Source of the DNA: Dendrolimus kikuchii
Taxonomy: Eukaryota; Arthropoda; Insecta; Lepidoptera; Lasiocampidae
DNA length: 64,000 nucleotides
Assembly: GCA_019925095.2 (NCBI GenBank)
Contig: CM034401.1
Location: forward strand, 11,319,338 to 11,383,337
Reading direction: 5' to 3'
A program made the position numbers and the translations under genes. The notes below the pieces were generated by a model that saw only the letters and a list, made by a program, of their open reading frames with translations, was not told where the DNA came from and searched no databases. Position 1 is the stretch's first letter, and each line of letters begins with the position of its first letter. Shown here in pieces: positions 28,918 to 40,783 of this stretch.

Positions 28918-29216
28918 GTAGTAGTGTAATGTGGTTAGCGCATGCGTTCCAAGCTCTAAGCACGCGGGTTCGATCTTGGCCGGAACGCATACTCCACTTA
29001 CTCAGTTTTCCGACCTAATGTGCATATTGTTACAATTACCACGTGCTAACAATGGTGAAGAAAAACAACGTGATGCAATCTGCACATCGAGATAACCGAT
29101 GTGTCAAACCTGCCAAACCGCCTTGGACAAGCATGGCGGGTATACTATCTGTTCCCCTATAACGGGAGCCCCGAGCCCAGCAGTGGAACATTTATAGGCA
29201 GTTATTCATTTATTCG
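28918..29216 (+). mobile_element. tRNA-derived SINE
   Basis: The head gtgtaatgtggttagcgcat resembles an A box and gcgggttcgatcttgg a B box, about 40 nt apart as in a Pol III promoter. A body of about 250 bp follows, to aggcagttattcatttattc. A tail fragment (ctaatgtgcatattgttaca) recurs at about 49635. Confidence 0.7.
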
Positions 29217-30928
29217 CTAAAAGGCTAATTCAATTCAAGTATAACTTGTAACACAATAATACAATTTTCTAGATATCGACTAAGCTAAAAACTCTATAAA
29301 TCAGGTTGCGATAAATCCTAGGAGAAAACTGTAAAAGACGGATTTTGTCTAAGAAACATCTAGTAACCCTAGTAGGCACCATTGGCGCAGAATGAGAGGT
29401 CGCATCCACTACGGGCACCGGCACCGGGCAGCAGGGACCTACTTTGAAATTCACGACGCGTAACGACGCCATGTGTGACCAGACTCTTGAACAACGTGTT
29501 ATTCTATCGCAGTGGCTAAATAAACTTCTATTTAATTTAGAACATTCTTGAATTATGATTTTGTTTTGACTATTATAATAGGAATAAAAATATATACCTA
29601 CCTATATTTCGTCCAGATGCCTTAGAAAATTGGAGTAATATATACTTACATAAAAGTATAATCTAAGCTTACTCATATTGTATAATGATGAGTATATACT
29701 TATGTGGTATAATCATTTATAAGTGTTCAGTTTGCAACCGCACATCGCCCGCTTGTCAGCACTTTCACTATAACTGCATTATTTCAAACATTGTATTAAT
29801 TAAGTTCGTAAATGCTCTCCAACGTGTGATAGCATCCTTTGAAATCAATAAACAATATTCAAGAGAGTTCTTGTTTGCCTTATAATAACCTAATTATGAT
29901 AGAGGAACGGAACTCAAACAGTATGGGAAAAGTTTATTCTATAATAAAAAAATCTCTCTTCCAATTATATTTGTAGCAGATATATACGCTCATTTTTCCA
30001 TCAATTTTGTTCACCGTTGACTCTACCATAGCAGGTCTTGCGACAGATTGTTAATGCAATAGACTGATTAGCAATAAGTTTTTTTAAAAAGGTTTTTAAA
30101 TACAAGCTTTTGAGATCCTGGATATCATGTAGCAGCAGAGTGTTAGGCAAGACAAGTAAAACGAGCCCTAACACGACGGGTCTATCTTGTTTAGCACAGG
30201 AGTTTCTATGACCACCTTCCGACTCCATCATCAGATCAGCTCCATGGTACCACATTATTGCAATGTCACGCGATATACATATTCGTGCAAAATTTCAGCT
30301 CAATCGTAAGCCGGGAAGTTAGTCAAATTTAACTTGCAAGATTCCACCCGAAGTTACATACTACGTACCTTAGATCATATAAACGTCTAGATCACGCATC
30401 AATTGCACAAAAACGGCCCAAAAACAGTGCACCAAAATTGGTGCACTGGCTTCAATGGCTTCCCACGCCTGTTAGTGTCGTTTCGATTACTTTACTGGTT
30501 AGAGCTCTCGTAAAAAAAATAATTATGCCGGCCTGCGCTATTAAAATGTGTCGGAACTATTTTAAAACGGGAAAGGATAAGTATGAGATGTCATTTAATC
30601 GGAAAACTTAACACTTTTCTCATGATTTCTTTGTAAAAACGTGAAATTTAATTTAGACATTTTCAAGGTTATCGAATTGATTGATGTTGTCAGGTGAGAA
30701 GTGTGACTTATTTTCCAAAATTTGGGGAATTTTGTTACGACGGTTTTTTTTATTTATGAAATATGAATAATTGAAAAAATCTATAGAAAACAGACATGTA
30801 ATGTTTGTGTGTTCGGTTTTCTTAAACTAGTTTATATTACGTTTTAGACTTCCTACGGATCCAATTGTAGCATATTGTTGGTCAAAGAGATGGATTTTGA
30901 AAAGAAGTATTTTGAATCATTTTCGGAG
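29217..30928. other. No gene recognised
   Basis: The minus-strand frame at 29269-29472 (MASLRVVNFKVGPCCPVPVP) is in a GC-rich patch but has no known motif. The rest is AT-rich. Confidence 0.45.
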
Positions 30929-30939
30929 ATTTTTTTACA

Positions 30940-31060
30940 TACATACATACATACATAACTTCACGCCAGTTCCCTCGCGGGGTAGGCACGAACAACAGAG
31001 TGCCATTTAGGCTTATTCTTACACACCTCACTTGCCTCTTTGACATTCATAACTCTTGTC
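30940..31060 (-). mobile_element. LINE (RTE-like?) copy 3, about 121 bp, 11-bp TSD
   Basis: TSD atttttttaca at 30929-30939 and 31061-31071. On the minus strand it holds the last codons of the protein (through PARELA) and the TATG tail. Confidence 0.88.
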
Positions 31061-31375
31061 ATTTTTTTACACTATGTTTTTTATATTTTCTTATCAACGG
31101 CACAATTGTATTGAAATAAAGTACCTAAAATAATTATATATGATCGTGACCGATAAGATGTAAGTTGTGTGAAGGATAATTAGAAAATTTAAGAATACTT
31201 AACCATCATATAAAATTATTTCTAATCTAACCTTAGCGCTTTGGACAATATAAACTTTTTAATGTAACCTTATGACGTTTGACATAGAATTGACAGAATG
31301 CGTGCTGCAAATATCGTCAAAGAGGATGTAAAAAAAACTGAATATCGTTTAAAGCAGATGCTTCGATCGGAGTTA

Positions 31376-31576
31376 TCTGTACTAATATTATAAAGAGGTA
31401 AAGTTTGTAAGTTTGTGACGTTGTAGGGGGTAATCTCGGGATCTACTAAACCGATTTTAAAAATTATTTTACTGTTGGAAAGCTACGTTAACAGGGAGTG
31501 TCATAGGCCATATAACATGACGCTTTATACCACAGGAGCGGGACAGACCACGGGTGAATCCGCGCCGGGCCGCTAG
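31376..31576 (+). mobile_element. Small Helitron-like element
   Basis: Starts TCTGTACTAATATTATAAAG and ends gcgccgggccgCTAG|T. Holds ggtaaagtttgtaagtttgt, aatctcgggatctactaaac and ggagcgggacagaccacggg. About 200 bp. Confidence 0.7.
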
Positions 31577-34500
31577 TAATATTATAGATAACTCTTTATT
31601 GTCATAATTAAGATATTAATTTTGTCTATATTCTGTTAGCTGCATCTCCATTAATTCCTAATAAAGAAATAATTTAATATATTAATATGATAAAAAACAA
31701 ATTTTAGTTCGGAAAATAATCAAACTGAACTAGTTTGAATAAAAACATTTGGATATGAATATTTTTATTTCTATATAATAGCCCTTTTCAAGTGGTTTAG
31801 TTGCTCTTAAGTCCCTGCATTAAACTATCCCTTGTACCTACCCCGTAGTTCCTACTACGGATATAAACTTTGGATTATATATAAAGCCTACTACCCAATA
31901 TGAACTTATCGAATCGTTCCAAGTCTACTATTACAAATAATTTCACTGACTTTTAGCGCAGGATAATCTTTGGGTTATAAATAGTCATCTAATAACCTTC
32001 GTGAACATGATGTGTAACACAAAAATAATTTGCCATTATGAATAGTTTTTTTAGGATTATTACATTAGTATTGGTAATTAACAGACTTATAAATATGTAC
32101 TAATATCTGTACAGACATTTTATTGCGAATTAAAATTACTACATGTGCTATGAATGTGTTATGAATTTAGTTGTGCATGTATTTTTTTATGGTTCGTTCC
32201 AAGACACAACTTTTGTTGCTAATACTTTATTTAAAAAAAAAACTGAAACATCTGAGTAATATTAAATTATAACACATAAAGCGATTAAATCATAACGATC
32301 ATTTAAACTTTTCACTTACAAAAAAAAATATTTAATTATAAAAAATGGGGTGATATCTTTTTCCTGATATCCCGAAAACGCAGAGTGAATTTAGCAACGC
32401 TTCGCGTTTTTGATGCCGTTTTTGGCGATGTTGTTTGTTAGCAATGCTCTCTCTAGACATGTTATATCTCAATGCTACGTACATAGGTACATCCATTGCA
32501 AGTTAAATAAAAGCTTGTAAAATACGTATGATCACAAATACTCGTTTTTTATGATAACAAGTTAAGCCACCGAGAGAAAAATCAGTTTGAGATTTATTTC
32601 TTGTTATCTACAACTTCAATATGTCAACCACTGAAGGGTTTTGATAAAATGTTAACTAATAAGAATTAAAAGTTTGGGGAATGGAAAAAAAGATTGGCCA
32701 TTCAAAACCAAACGTTGTTTTTAAGCTGAATATTTCGTGATGATTTACCTGGAGAGAGATAGCAAATTGGAAGAACCGGTTCTATCAATTTCCAACACGG
32801 CAACAGGGAGAGAGAAGGAAGAGGAATGTCGCAATAGATTGTATAAAACAACACGACGATGGACTACCAGTATTGACCATTCCTTTGCGAAAAGTTCACT
32901 AAAAGAAACGTACATATTAAAGTATTCAGCACACGCCTCTGAGAAATGAAAAGAGTTTCTATTAAATACGAGCGAAGTAACTTTGGTTATTGCGTCCCTA
33001 TTAGATTTGGCTCGGTACAGACGCTGTAATATGGTTATTTGCGAGGCTGCATTGGACTGCGTTTTGACACTTTACGACCGAAACATGTTCGCGCTTTGAA
33101 CTAGATGACCGCCACGCCTCGTTGACCTAATATGTTCGTATTGTGTACCAAATGTATAATGCATTTAACAACATGAGTGTTTTAGATTTACTTCCATAAT
33201 TCTCTACGGATTGGTCATATTAAAGCATTTCATTTGCAGTAACGAAATTATGCTTAGAGCTATAACATTGTTCGTACACAAATATAAAATGATACTTATC
33301 AGAATCCAATAAGTAGGTAGGTATGCACTATAAAAGGTATAAACTGCTCGTGTCCTAAATAAAATAAATATTATGAGTCGTAATATAAACTATTTCTAAC
33401 AGTATCAAAATATCATTTAAAATTTACATGCGCATCAAGATGATTTAACATTTACATATATTATACAAAAGTACAATACAAAAAACTGGCGTTATCGACC
33501 GAGCTTCCTATTAACGTAATTCATAACTGAATGAGTTTACCATGTAGTAGTATAGTAGATAAACTTATGGATTTAATTAACTCGTACCCCGCTGCGCCTT
33601 GCCTGCGTATTATTAATATAGTTGAAATTATTGAATTGAACCTATTGAAATTAAACTTCGGTAACGCAATTTCCTTTATTTACATTTCATATAACTTGTG
33701 GTGAAATTTGTATTTATTTATTTAAGTCGAACTGGATAAAATGGTATTCGAAGACAACGGTGCGTGCGCAATGCGCAGGTTAAAACAAACATGAGCTCAT
33801 TTATAAGCCCGCGATGATTACTAAAGTGTCGGTACGGCATCGCTAATGAGCAAAGAATTGGTGAAAGTGCTCGTGTGGGATGTAAACCGCAGAAGCCGCA
33901 GAAACGGAGTCTGCCAACTTTGTGCAGCATAACCGTCACCGCCTGTTTACCTAGCACCTGCCGCCTCTTCACTCGCCCCTTGTTATTTGGCGCATGTTTA
34001 ACATATCTCCGACCTCCTTCGTTTTACATAAACAAGCACATAAATGTAAATATATATATGTAAGAACTGCGTGAAATACCATCAGTGAAACTTACCAGTA
34101 GTAATGACTTCAAAGCAATCGCTATTTTGATCGCGTATCTGGATTGCACGTGTAGCTAATGCTAAACGATTTCGAATGCGTGTTATTCAGGTTGTGTACG
34201 AATAAAGGAATAACATCTAAGAGTACGCACCGGCTTGGGCGGATATAATTTGCCGGTTAAATTAATAAAACGCAGCATCAAGGTTGCACAAGAAGCGGTT
34301 TCCGTTATATAATTGCAGTTGACGTTCGGAGACTGATAAGTGGCGGCCGGAGACAAGTCCGTGGTGCGGACGCCGACGAGCGAAACCTGCTGGACAGGCG
34401 CGGTTCGATGCCCGCCAGAACACTTGTCGTGCTAACCGTGCCCCATCGTGTATTTTTACGTTAGCCCCATGATTACACACTGCCGTCATGACTATTTGTG

Positions 34501-36005
34501 ACCTTGAAACTTTTTTGGTTACGCCCGGGTTTTAACGGTCATATACAATTTGACTTAGCGTAACGTGGTTCGGTAAATGTAATTTCGCACATATCTTTTT
34601 AATCCATCTTGCTGGCACTTCTTGTTTCCTTGAAAGATTTGAATTTTATTCGTAGTCAATGTTCATGGAGTCTGTTACAAAAAGGAACCAACCAACCTGA
34701 TTTCGCTTTGTAAATAAAGATACGCTTCTTCTCCCGGAAGATCCGAGCGACTGTTTGCTCTGCGCTCCGGACCGCGGTGTTTGTACTCAATAAGCTGAAG
34801 TAAACAGAGACTCAACTGAACTATTCATCAATCTTTACGTTATAAGTATTTGATTATATGTTAATGCATTTTCTATTCTTGTAAGTACTTTAAGACATAA
34901 CATAAGACTTGTTTGATTACTTTCAAGGGCTGGTGCGCCGAGTAAATGTAGGGAATCACTTGGGAACATAGCAAAGATCGATATTTAGCTGCAAAATAAT
35001 TTTCCTTTACGTACATTAAAGTTCAAATATTTAGGTTCTGTTGGCAAAGCGTTATTTTTGCTAACATTGACTGCAAATGGTACTAAATTTGAGAGGTTTA
35101 ATTAAATGGCAGCATGGACGAAGAACAAGAGAATTGACAAATGACCTGTAAAATACATAACGTACCTGACCCTTAAATGCTTCCGTTTTGGGGCTCCGTA
35201 CTCGTATTGACAAATACGGATTCCCTAATGATATCGTCATATTTAGCCGTCTCCTCGAAAATCCTCTGTTTGTGTTTTATCCAATATCCATATTCATATA
35301 ATAAAGCCCTTCCAGTAATCACAGTCTTATTACTCCCATTCATAATACATTTTCAACTATTCTTTCACGGTTGTGGATGCCCAACTGTGGAATACATTCC
35401 CTGTAACTGTTAGACAAAATAAAAATCCAAAATCCCTTATTAACTTTCAACACAGAAAATACTATCAGCATGTATAAGTATAAAATGAATTAAAATGTAA
35501 TGTAATTTTAGATTTCATATATAATGTTTATTATGACAAAATACTCGCACTTTCTACAATCCTACGTTCTGTGATATTAACAAAACTTTAGAGAAAATAA
35601 TTCAATTTCTCATTCAAATATTTCCGCGTTATTATAATTAGGTATATAGAATCATAATCACTTATTATATTTATAAATTAAATGAAATAATTACATGAAA
35701 ATCGTCGTTAAGACACATTAACCTCGATGAATGTTTGTTCAATTGAAACATTTCAACATTAATTTCAAATCTAATTCCCACGGTGTAACGTGTCAGGCTT
35801 CATTGTGCAATTAAGAAAAAAACCGTTTTCAATTTCATTCTACTTCGCACTATTGTGTTGGCTTTATATCAAGTAACAGTTAGAATATTGCTTAGTTAAT
35901 TCGTTAGCTAATGACAGTGGAAACTAAGATGTCATAATTAAATACCTTGTAAGGTGTAAATAACCTTCTACATATTCTATCTTCTGAAAAGAGGAATTAT
36001 TATGT
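31577..36005. other. Long stretch without a recognised gene
   Basis: Mostly AT-rich. GC-richer patches at about 33740-33990 and 34220-34500 carry short frames (for example MGCKPQKPQKRSLPTLCSI) with no known motif or clear splice context. They could be undetected non-coding exons or old repeats. Confidence 0.4.
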
Positions 36006-36145
36006 TAGATAGAAAGATAACTCTTTATTCTACACCATTAAGGAAAACTTACAAACTACTACTATTCTAATTGTGTACAAAGGGGGGTCTTATCGCTAAA
36101 AAGCGATCCATTTCAGACAAGTCGTGGGAGAAATATTCCTGATTC
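36006..36145 (-). repeat. LINE 3'-end repeat, copy 1
   Basis: Minus strand: ggatcgctttttagcgataa, gaccccc, then ...aataaagagttatctttct. The same sequence recurs at 39235-39350, 59215-59300 and about 60550-60850. The family is not identified. Confidence 0.6.
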
Positions 36146-36347
36146 GAAGCGACGATATACATAATTATTGTACGCTTACTTACATTTTAATAATAAATAT
36201 ATAACTTTACTATATCTTTCTTTTATTTCACCTTCTCCCAATTATTTGGCACAATATGTCTTTTCCTTCAACACTCTTCTATTCTGGCATACGTTCTCTG
36301 TCAAACCATATATCAACATATCATCTTTCACACAATCCACCCATCTC

Positions 36348-36409
36348 TATATATATATATATATGTGTATATATATATATATATATCTAGATAGAGAGAG
36401 AGAGAGAGA
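36348..36409. repeat. TA then GA microsatellites
   Basis: TA/TG array at 36348-36386 and (GA)n at 36391-36409, directly before a LINE copy. Confidence 0.95.
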
Positions 36410-37148
36410 AAACAAAGGTTATGGTGTTTCAAAGAGAAGAAACCAGAACGAATGCAAGGGTAATAGTCGATGATGTTATGCTGGAGCAAGTGAATGAGTT
36501 TGTATATCTTGGATGTGCTTTTAACAGGGATGGATGGTACACCGCTGATATAGAAAGAAGAGTGAATTTGGGGAATAGTGTGAATGGAGGGTTAGGTAAA
36601 CTTCTAGGCGCTAAGAACCTCAGCCAGAAGGCCCAGCTTGCCATACACAACGCGGTGCTGGTCCCTACGCTCACGTATGGAAGCGAGAGTTGAGTATGGA
36701 AGAGAGAGCAAGAAAGTAGAGTAAACGCGGTCGAGATGCGAGCACTGCGCAAAATCTGCGGAGTGACGCTGGCGGACCGCGTTCGTAATACCGAAGTAAG
36801 AAAGTGAGTTGGTCTGAAAGAGAATGTCGGGGTGAAGGTAGGGAAAGGAATGCTTCGGTGGTTCGGGCATGTGGAAAGAATGCATGATGAAAGAATGACT
36901 AAACAGATATACAATGCAAAAGTGGATGTATGCAGAAGTCGTGGAAGGCCACGACACATCTTCCATGATCAAATTGATCGTGTACTAGCAGAAGGTGATG
37001 TCAGGAGCCTTAAGAACAGACGAGCGTGCATGGCAAGAGTTATGAATGTCAAAGAAGCAAGTGAGGTGTGTAAGAATAAGCCTGAATGGCGCTTTCTTAT
37101 TCGTGCCTGCCCCGCAAGGGAACTGGCGTGAAGTTATGTATGTATGTG
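36407..37148 (+). mobile_element. LINE (RTE-like?) copy 4
   Basis: Longest copy. It begins at codons TKVMVFQREETRTNAR and ends in the TATG tail, which runs into a TA microsatellite. It is flanked on both sides by TA repeats, so a TSD cannot be resolved. Confidence 0.85.
36409..37131 (+). pseudogene. LINE RT C-terminal region with two stop codons
   Basis: Aligns along its length with the 4308 copy. A TGG to TGA change after YGSES (36691-36693) and an AGA to TGA change at VRK (about 36807) interrupt the frame. After the second stop it is open through [12 protein letters not shown] and [15 protein letters not shown] to PARELA. Confidence 0.85.
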
Positions 37149-37153
37149 TATAT

Positions 37154-37209
<56 letters not shown>
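37149..37209. repeat. TA microsatellite
   Basis: About 60 bp of TA, continuous with the TATG tail of the LINE copy. Confidence 0.95.
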
Positions 37210-37212
<3 letters not shown>

Positions 37213-39234
37213 CTATATATACATAGATTACTGATAATAATTGTACTATTTACCTATCTACCTACTTGTAAGTTCAGCAGATGCGCCGCATACCAATCTT
37301 ACAGCTTAATACGGTGACTTTGGTCGTTTCGGTGGTCCTTGATTAAAACTTTGAAATAGCTTTCCAACTACGATTAAACGGAAGACTTGAAAAAGTTATT
37401 AAAGGAAAGAAAACGAGGTTAGAAGACTGTTATGTTTTGTTGACGGGTATAATCAGCCTTATGGTGCATGCAACTGTTACGACACAAGCCTTGAGGTTGG
37501 TGATTACCTCTATGTGTTAATGGCGTAACCTCTTTCTGATCACATACAATATAACGGATCGGCTTATGAACCTGTCTTAAGATGTTCTGTATATGTTTTC
37601 AAGCCAGCTTTGTACGATTTTATCATTGAACTAATATCAAGTTTCAACTTAAGTCGACTTACGCTACTCAAATAATTTTTCAATGAAAAGCCACCATATA
37701 AAAGCTTTTCGTTAAACTGATATTAGAAGGTTTAATCAAATCGAATCAATTTGGTTGAAAGGCGTGGAACTGCAAGAATCATATGACGGCTATCAATCTT
37801 ACTGCATGATACAATTTTATGTCTCCATAGAGCACTTTGGTGTGAAAACATAAATGTTTGCTTTAAAATCAGCATGAGGCTGTGGTGCCTTTGGATTGGA
37901 ATAAATATACATTTTGTGATAATGCAATAAAATAATAATGATTGCAATTTTATTTCTACCATAAGTCGCGCAATACATATTCAGTACCTTCATTCATCTC
38001 TGCTATTGCATGATTCTAGTACAAATTCAGGTACAAAGCTTTTATTCAAATTAAGTTCAAGTAAGTTCCACTCGCGAACATTTTCGAACGTTATCCATAT
38101 AATTTAAAAATTAAATGATAACTAATGTGCGAATCATTAATTTATGAATCGTGTTTTAATAAGTAATTTAAAATTAGCTTACAAATATTAAGATTACATT
38201 AATAATACTTGCCTCCATGCTACCCAAGGTGCAATATTTATTGGTCCCACTGTGAACTGACGATATTTTTTCGACAGATACTTGAAGGTGTTTGCGTTAT
38301 TATTTCTTTTAAGTTACATCACAATAATTGTTAAAAAACATTCTGATGTAACATTTAATAGTACCTTTTTGAATGTAATGTCATAACTATCAGTTTCCTT
38401 TGCAGTTTTTGCTTTTATTATTTCGATTATCTACTCTCTCTGAATTCGTCTTTGATATTATACATGTATGTCAGTATGTTTCCCTGGTACTGAGTATAGA
38501 AGAAACACTTAAAATATTTTATCTTACAATAAAACTTAACTGCATTATTATTTAGAAGTTTAATCGTTTAATCCTAATTGCGTCCGGAGTATCTACTTTG
38601 GAGCCTACGTTCGACTATGCGCTTTATTTTTTCTTCTTCACTTCATGCCGTCTTCAGCATCCTCTAATTCTGAGTCCAATGGTATGCATATAAGCCTCTC
38701 ACGATGTTAAACAAGCATTTGTTGAGTCTACCCCTTTTACCGGGAACTATTGGAGACAGCACAGTTTTATACCCTAAATGCCGCCGGCCTGGCAAGAGGA
38801 TTAGGATCCAAGATAGAAATTTTGACAAAATCAGCAATATCTCTTTTTGTACTTTACGAGTTCATAGCTTGCACACGTTTGAAACCGATAAATCTTACAG
38901 AATGTTGTATTATTTATACCTATTATATATCTTAAATTATTACAATGTTGTGTTGTTTATATTTTTAATTAATATTTAATTTTTGGCCTTGTAAGGAGGA
39001 GGGAGAAAGTCACGTGATATAGAGAATGTTAAACTAATAGATTCATGGGTACAAACGTAAAGGTAGAGCAAAAAAGAGATGAATGGGCAGTATGAAAGAT
39101 AACATGATGATTTGTGGTGTGACATATAACGTATTCTATAACACAGGAACATGGAAGGAAAAGACATTGTGCCCACCCCAAATAATTGGGAGAAAATGAA
39201 AGAAAAGAGAGAAAGATTTAATTTTATTTCTTAA
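37210..39234. other. No gene recognised
   Basis: AT-rich. Frames at 37732 (minus) and 38704 (plus) have no known motif. Confidence 0.5.
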
Positions 39235-39350
39235 TGTACGTAATTGTACAGTAATTATGTATACCACCATCGCTACTCCAAATATTTCTACCACGGGTTG
39301 TCTGGAAGAGGTCAATTTTTAGTGATAGGACAGCCCGCTATAAACATTTA
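39235..39350 (+). repeat. LINE 3'-end repeat, copy 2
   Basis: gtataccaccatcgctactc, gggttgtctggaagaggtca, atttttagtgataggacagc. Matches 59215-59300 and the inverse of 36006-36145. Confidence 0.6.
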
Positions 39351-39769
39351 AACATTTTATTTATTATAATACTAACAGACACATGAAGCGCTTTATTAAA
39401 ATTAACATCGACGACAAAGTTATTGTGTTAATTTATTACAAATTTTAGACTTTTTCACTAACAGGTTCAAAGACACCGTTATAATCCAATAAGCAAATGA
39501 ATTTTTCTTTGCCTTAATTTTGTGTACATAAGCACCTATCCTACCTTAAAATATAAAGGTTGATGACTTCTGTAAATTTACAACTTACAAGTCCGGTTTT
39601 TAAATGTTAGTATCAAAACGATAGACTGCGTACAATTTAGCAAGAGGGAATTGTTGCAGATTGTTTTCTGTTGTACATACATGTATCTACATAAAATAAT
39701 TTACGTTCTTTAATCACACATAAAAAGTAAAATTCTATAAGTCTGCAATTGCGTGTAAGTCAATATGTA
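39351..39769. other. No gene recognised
   Basis: AT-rich, nothing identified. Confidence 0.5.
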
Positions 39770-39910
39770 GAACGCCAGCCATTATTGCTAGTGAACATAA
39801 AATATAGCGTTGGCAACGCCCCTGGTGTTACTAACATCCATAGGCGACGGTAACCACCTTGCATCAAGTGGACCGTCCGTCTGTTTGCCTGCTTCAGGTA
39901 ATAAAAAAAT
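39770..39910 (-). repeat. LepA repeat, copy 5 (3' part)
   Basis: gttggcaacgcccctggtgt, cataggcgacggtaaccacc, gtctgtttgcctgcttcagg, then an A-rich tail. Confidence 0.75.
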
Positions 39911-40029
39911 ATAATTTGTTTAAAATCTATACATATAACATATAATAAAACTCTAGAGGTCGAATTTCTGTACAATGAAAAAAAATACAAAAAACCGAGT
40001 CAGGGGGATGTAAGAAGTGAAATAGAACT

Positions 40030-40235
40030 AATTTAGATTTTTTTTGTTTCTCTGTTTGTCTGTTTGTACCAGCTAATCTCCGAAACGACTGGACCGATTT
40101 AAATGAAATTTTGTATGGTGGTAGCTTATATCCCTGGTCAACATATAGGATACTTTTGATCCCAAAAAATTAAATAGTTTCCGTGTGATAGTTAAAAAAC
40201 CGCACCACGCGAACGAAGTCGCGGGCATCAGCTAG
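40030..40235 (+). mobile_element. Non-autonomous Helitron
   Basis: Ends gcgaacgaagtcgcgggcat then cagCTAG|T. The body has gtttgtctgtttgtaccagc, aaacgactggaccgatttaa and cataggatacttttgatccc. The 5' end is unclear. Confidence 0.65.
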
Positions 40236-40599
40236 TAGAACGTATTTTAGTACCACCTGCTACACTTGAGATTTCTTTTGTTAGTGACTGTGTCACGCAG
40301 ATACAGCCAAAGGATTAGTGTGTTAATTGAGATACGACATTGTTTATGACATTAAATATTGACAAATATCTGACATATACCACTAATGTAGCCAATTATT
40401 AATACGTTATTTTTTAACGCTATAATTAAGTCTCATTTGGTCACAGTCAATAACACTAATGCATGTGGAGCAGGAGCATGACATCTTTAATCTATACCAA
40501 TATTAAAACTGAAGTGCAGGCTCTTCAATTTTATTATCAGGAGTTATAAAATAAATGCCAAACTGAAAAAGAAAACTGCACCTGACAGTTTTTAAAATT

Positions 40600-40783
40600 T
40601 TTATCTTTCGGCCTGTTTGAAAGTTTGCCTAGACTCTGAAAGAGTTCAACGGGTTTTAATGAAAATTTTAAGTTCTAAAACAAGAATTTTTTGGGTACAT
40701 TTCATTTCGATATTTTACAGGGTGGTAGTAAAGATAGATACATAGTTCAAGTCTCGCGCGAAAGATGTGACGGATACAGCTAG
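40600..40783 (+). mobile_element. Helitron 3'-end fragment
   Basis: Ends ctcgcgcgaaagatgtgacg then gatacagCTAG|T, with gagttcaacgggttttaatg upstream. The 5' end is not visible. Confidence 0.5.

Noticed and set aside
36168..36473. IYIYIYLDRERERE frame
   Set aside because: Produced by TA and GA microsatellites fused to the start of a LINE copy.
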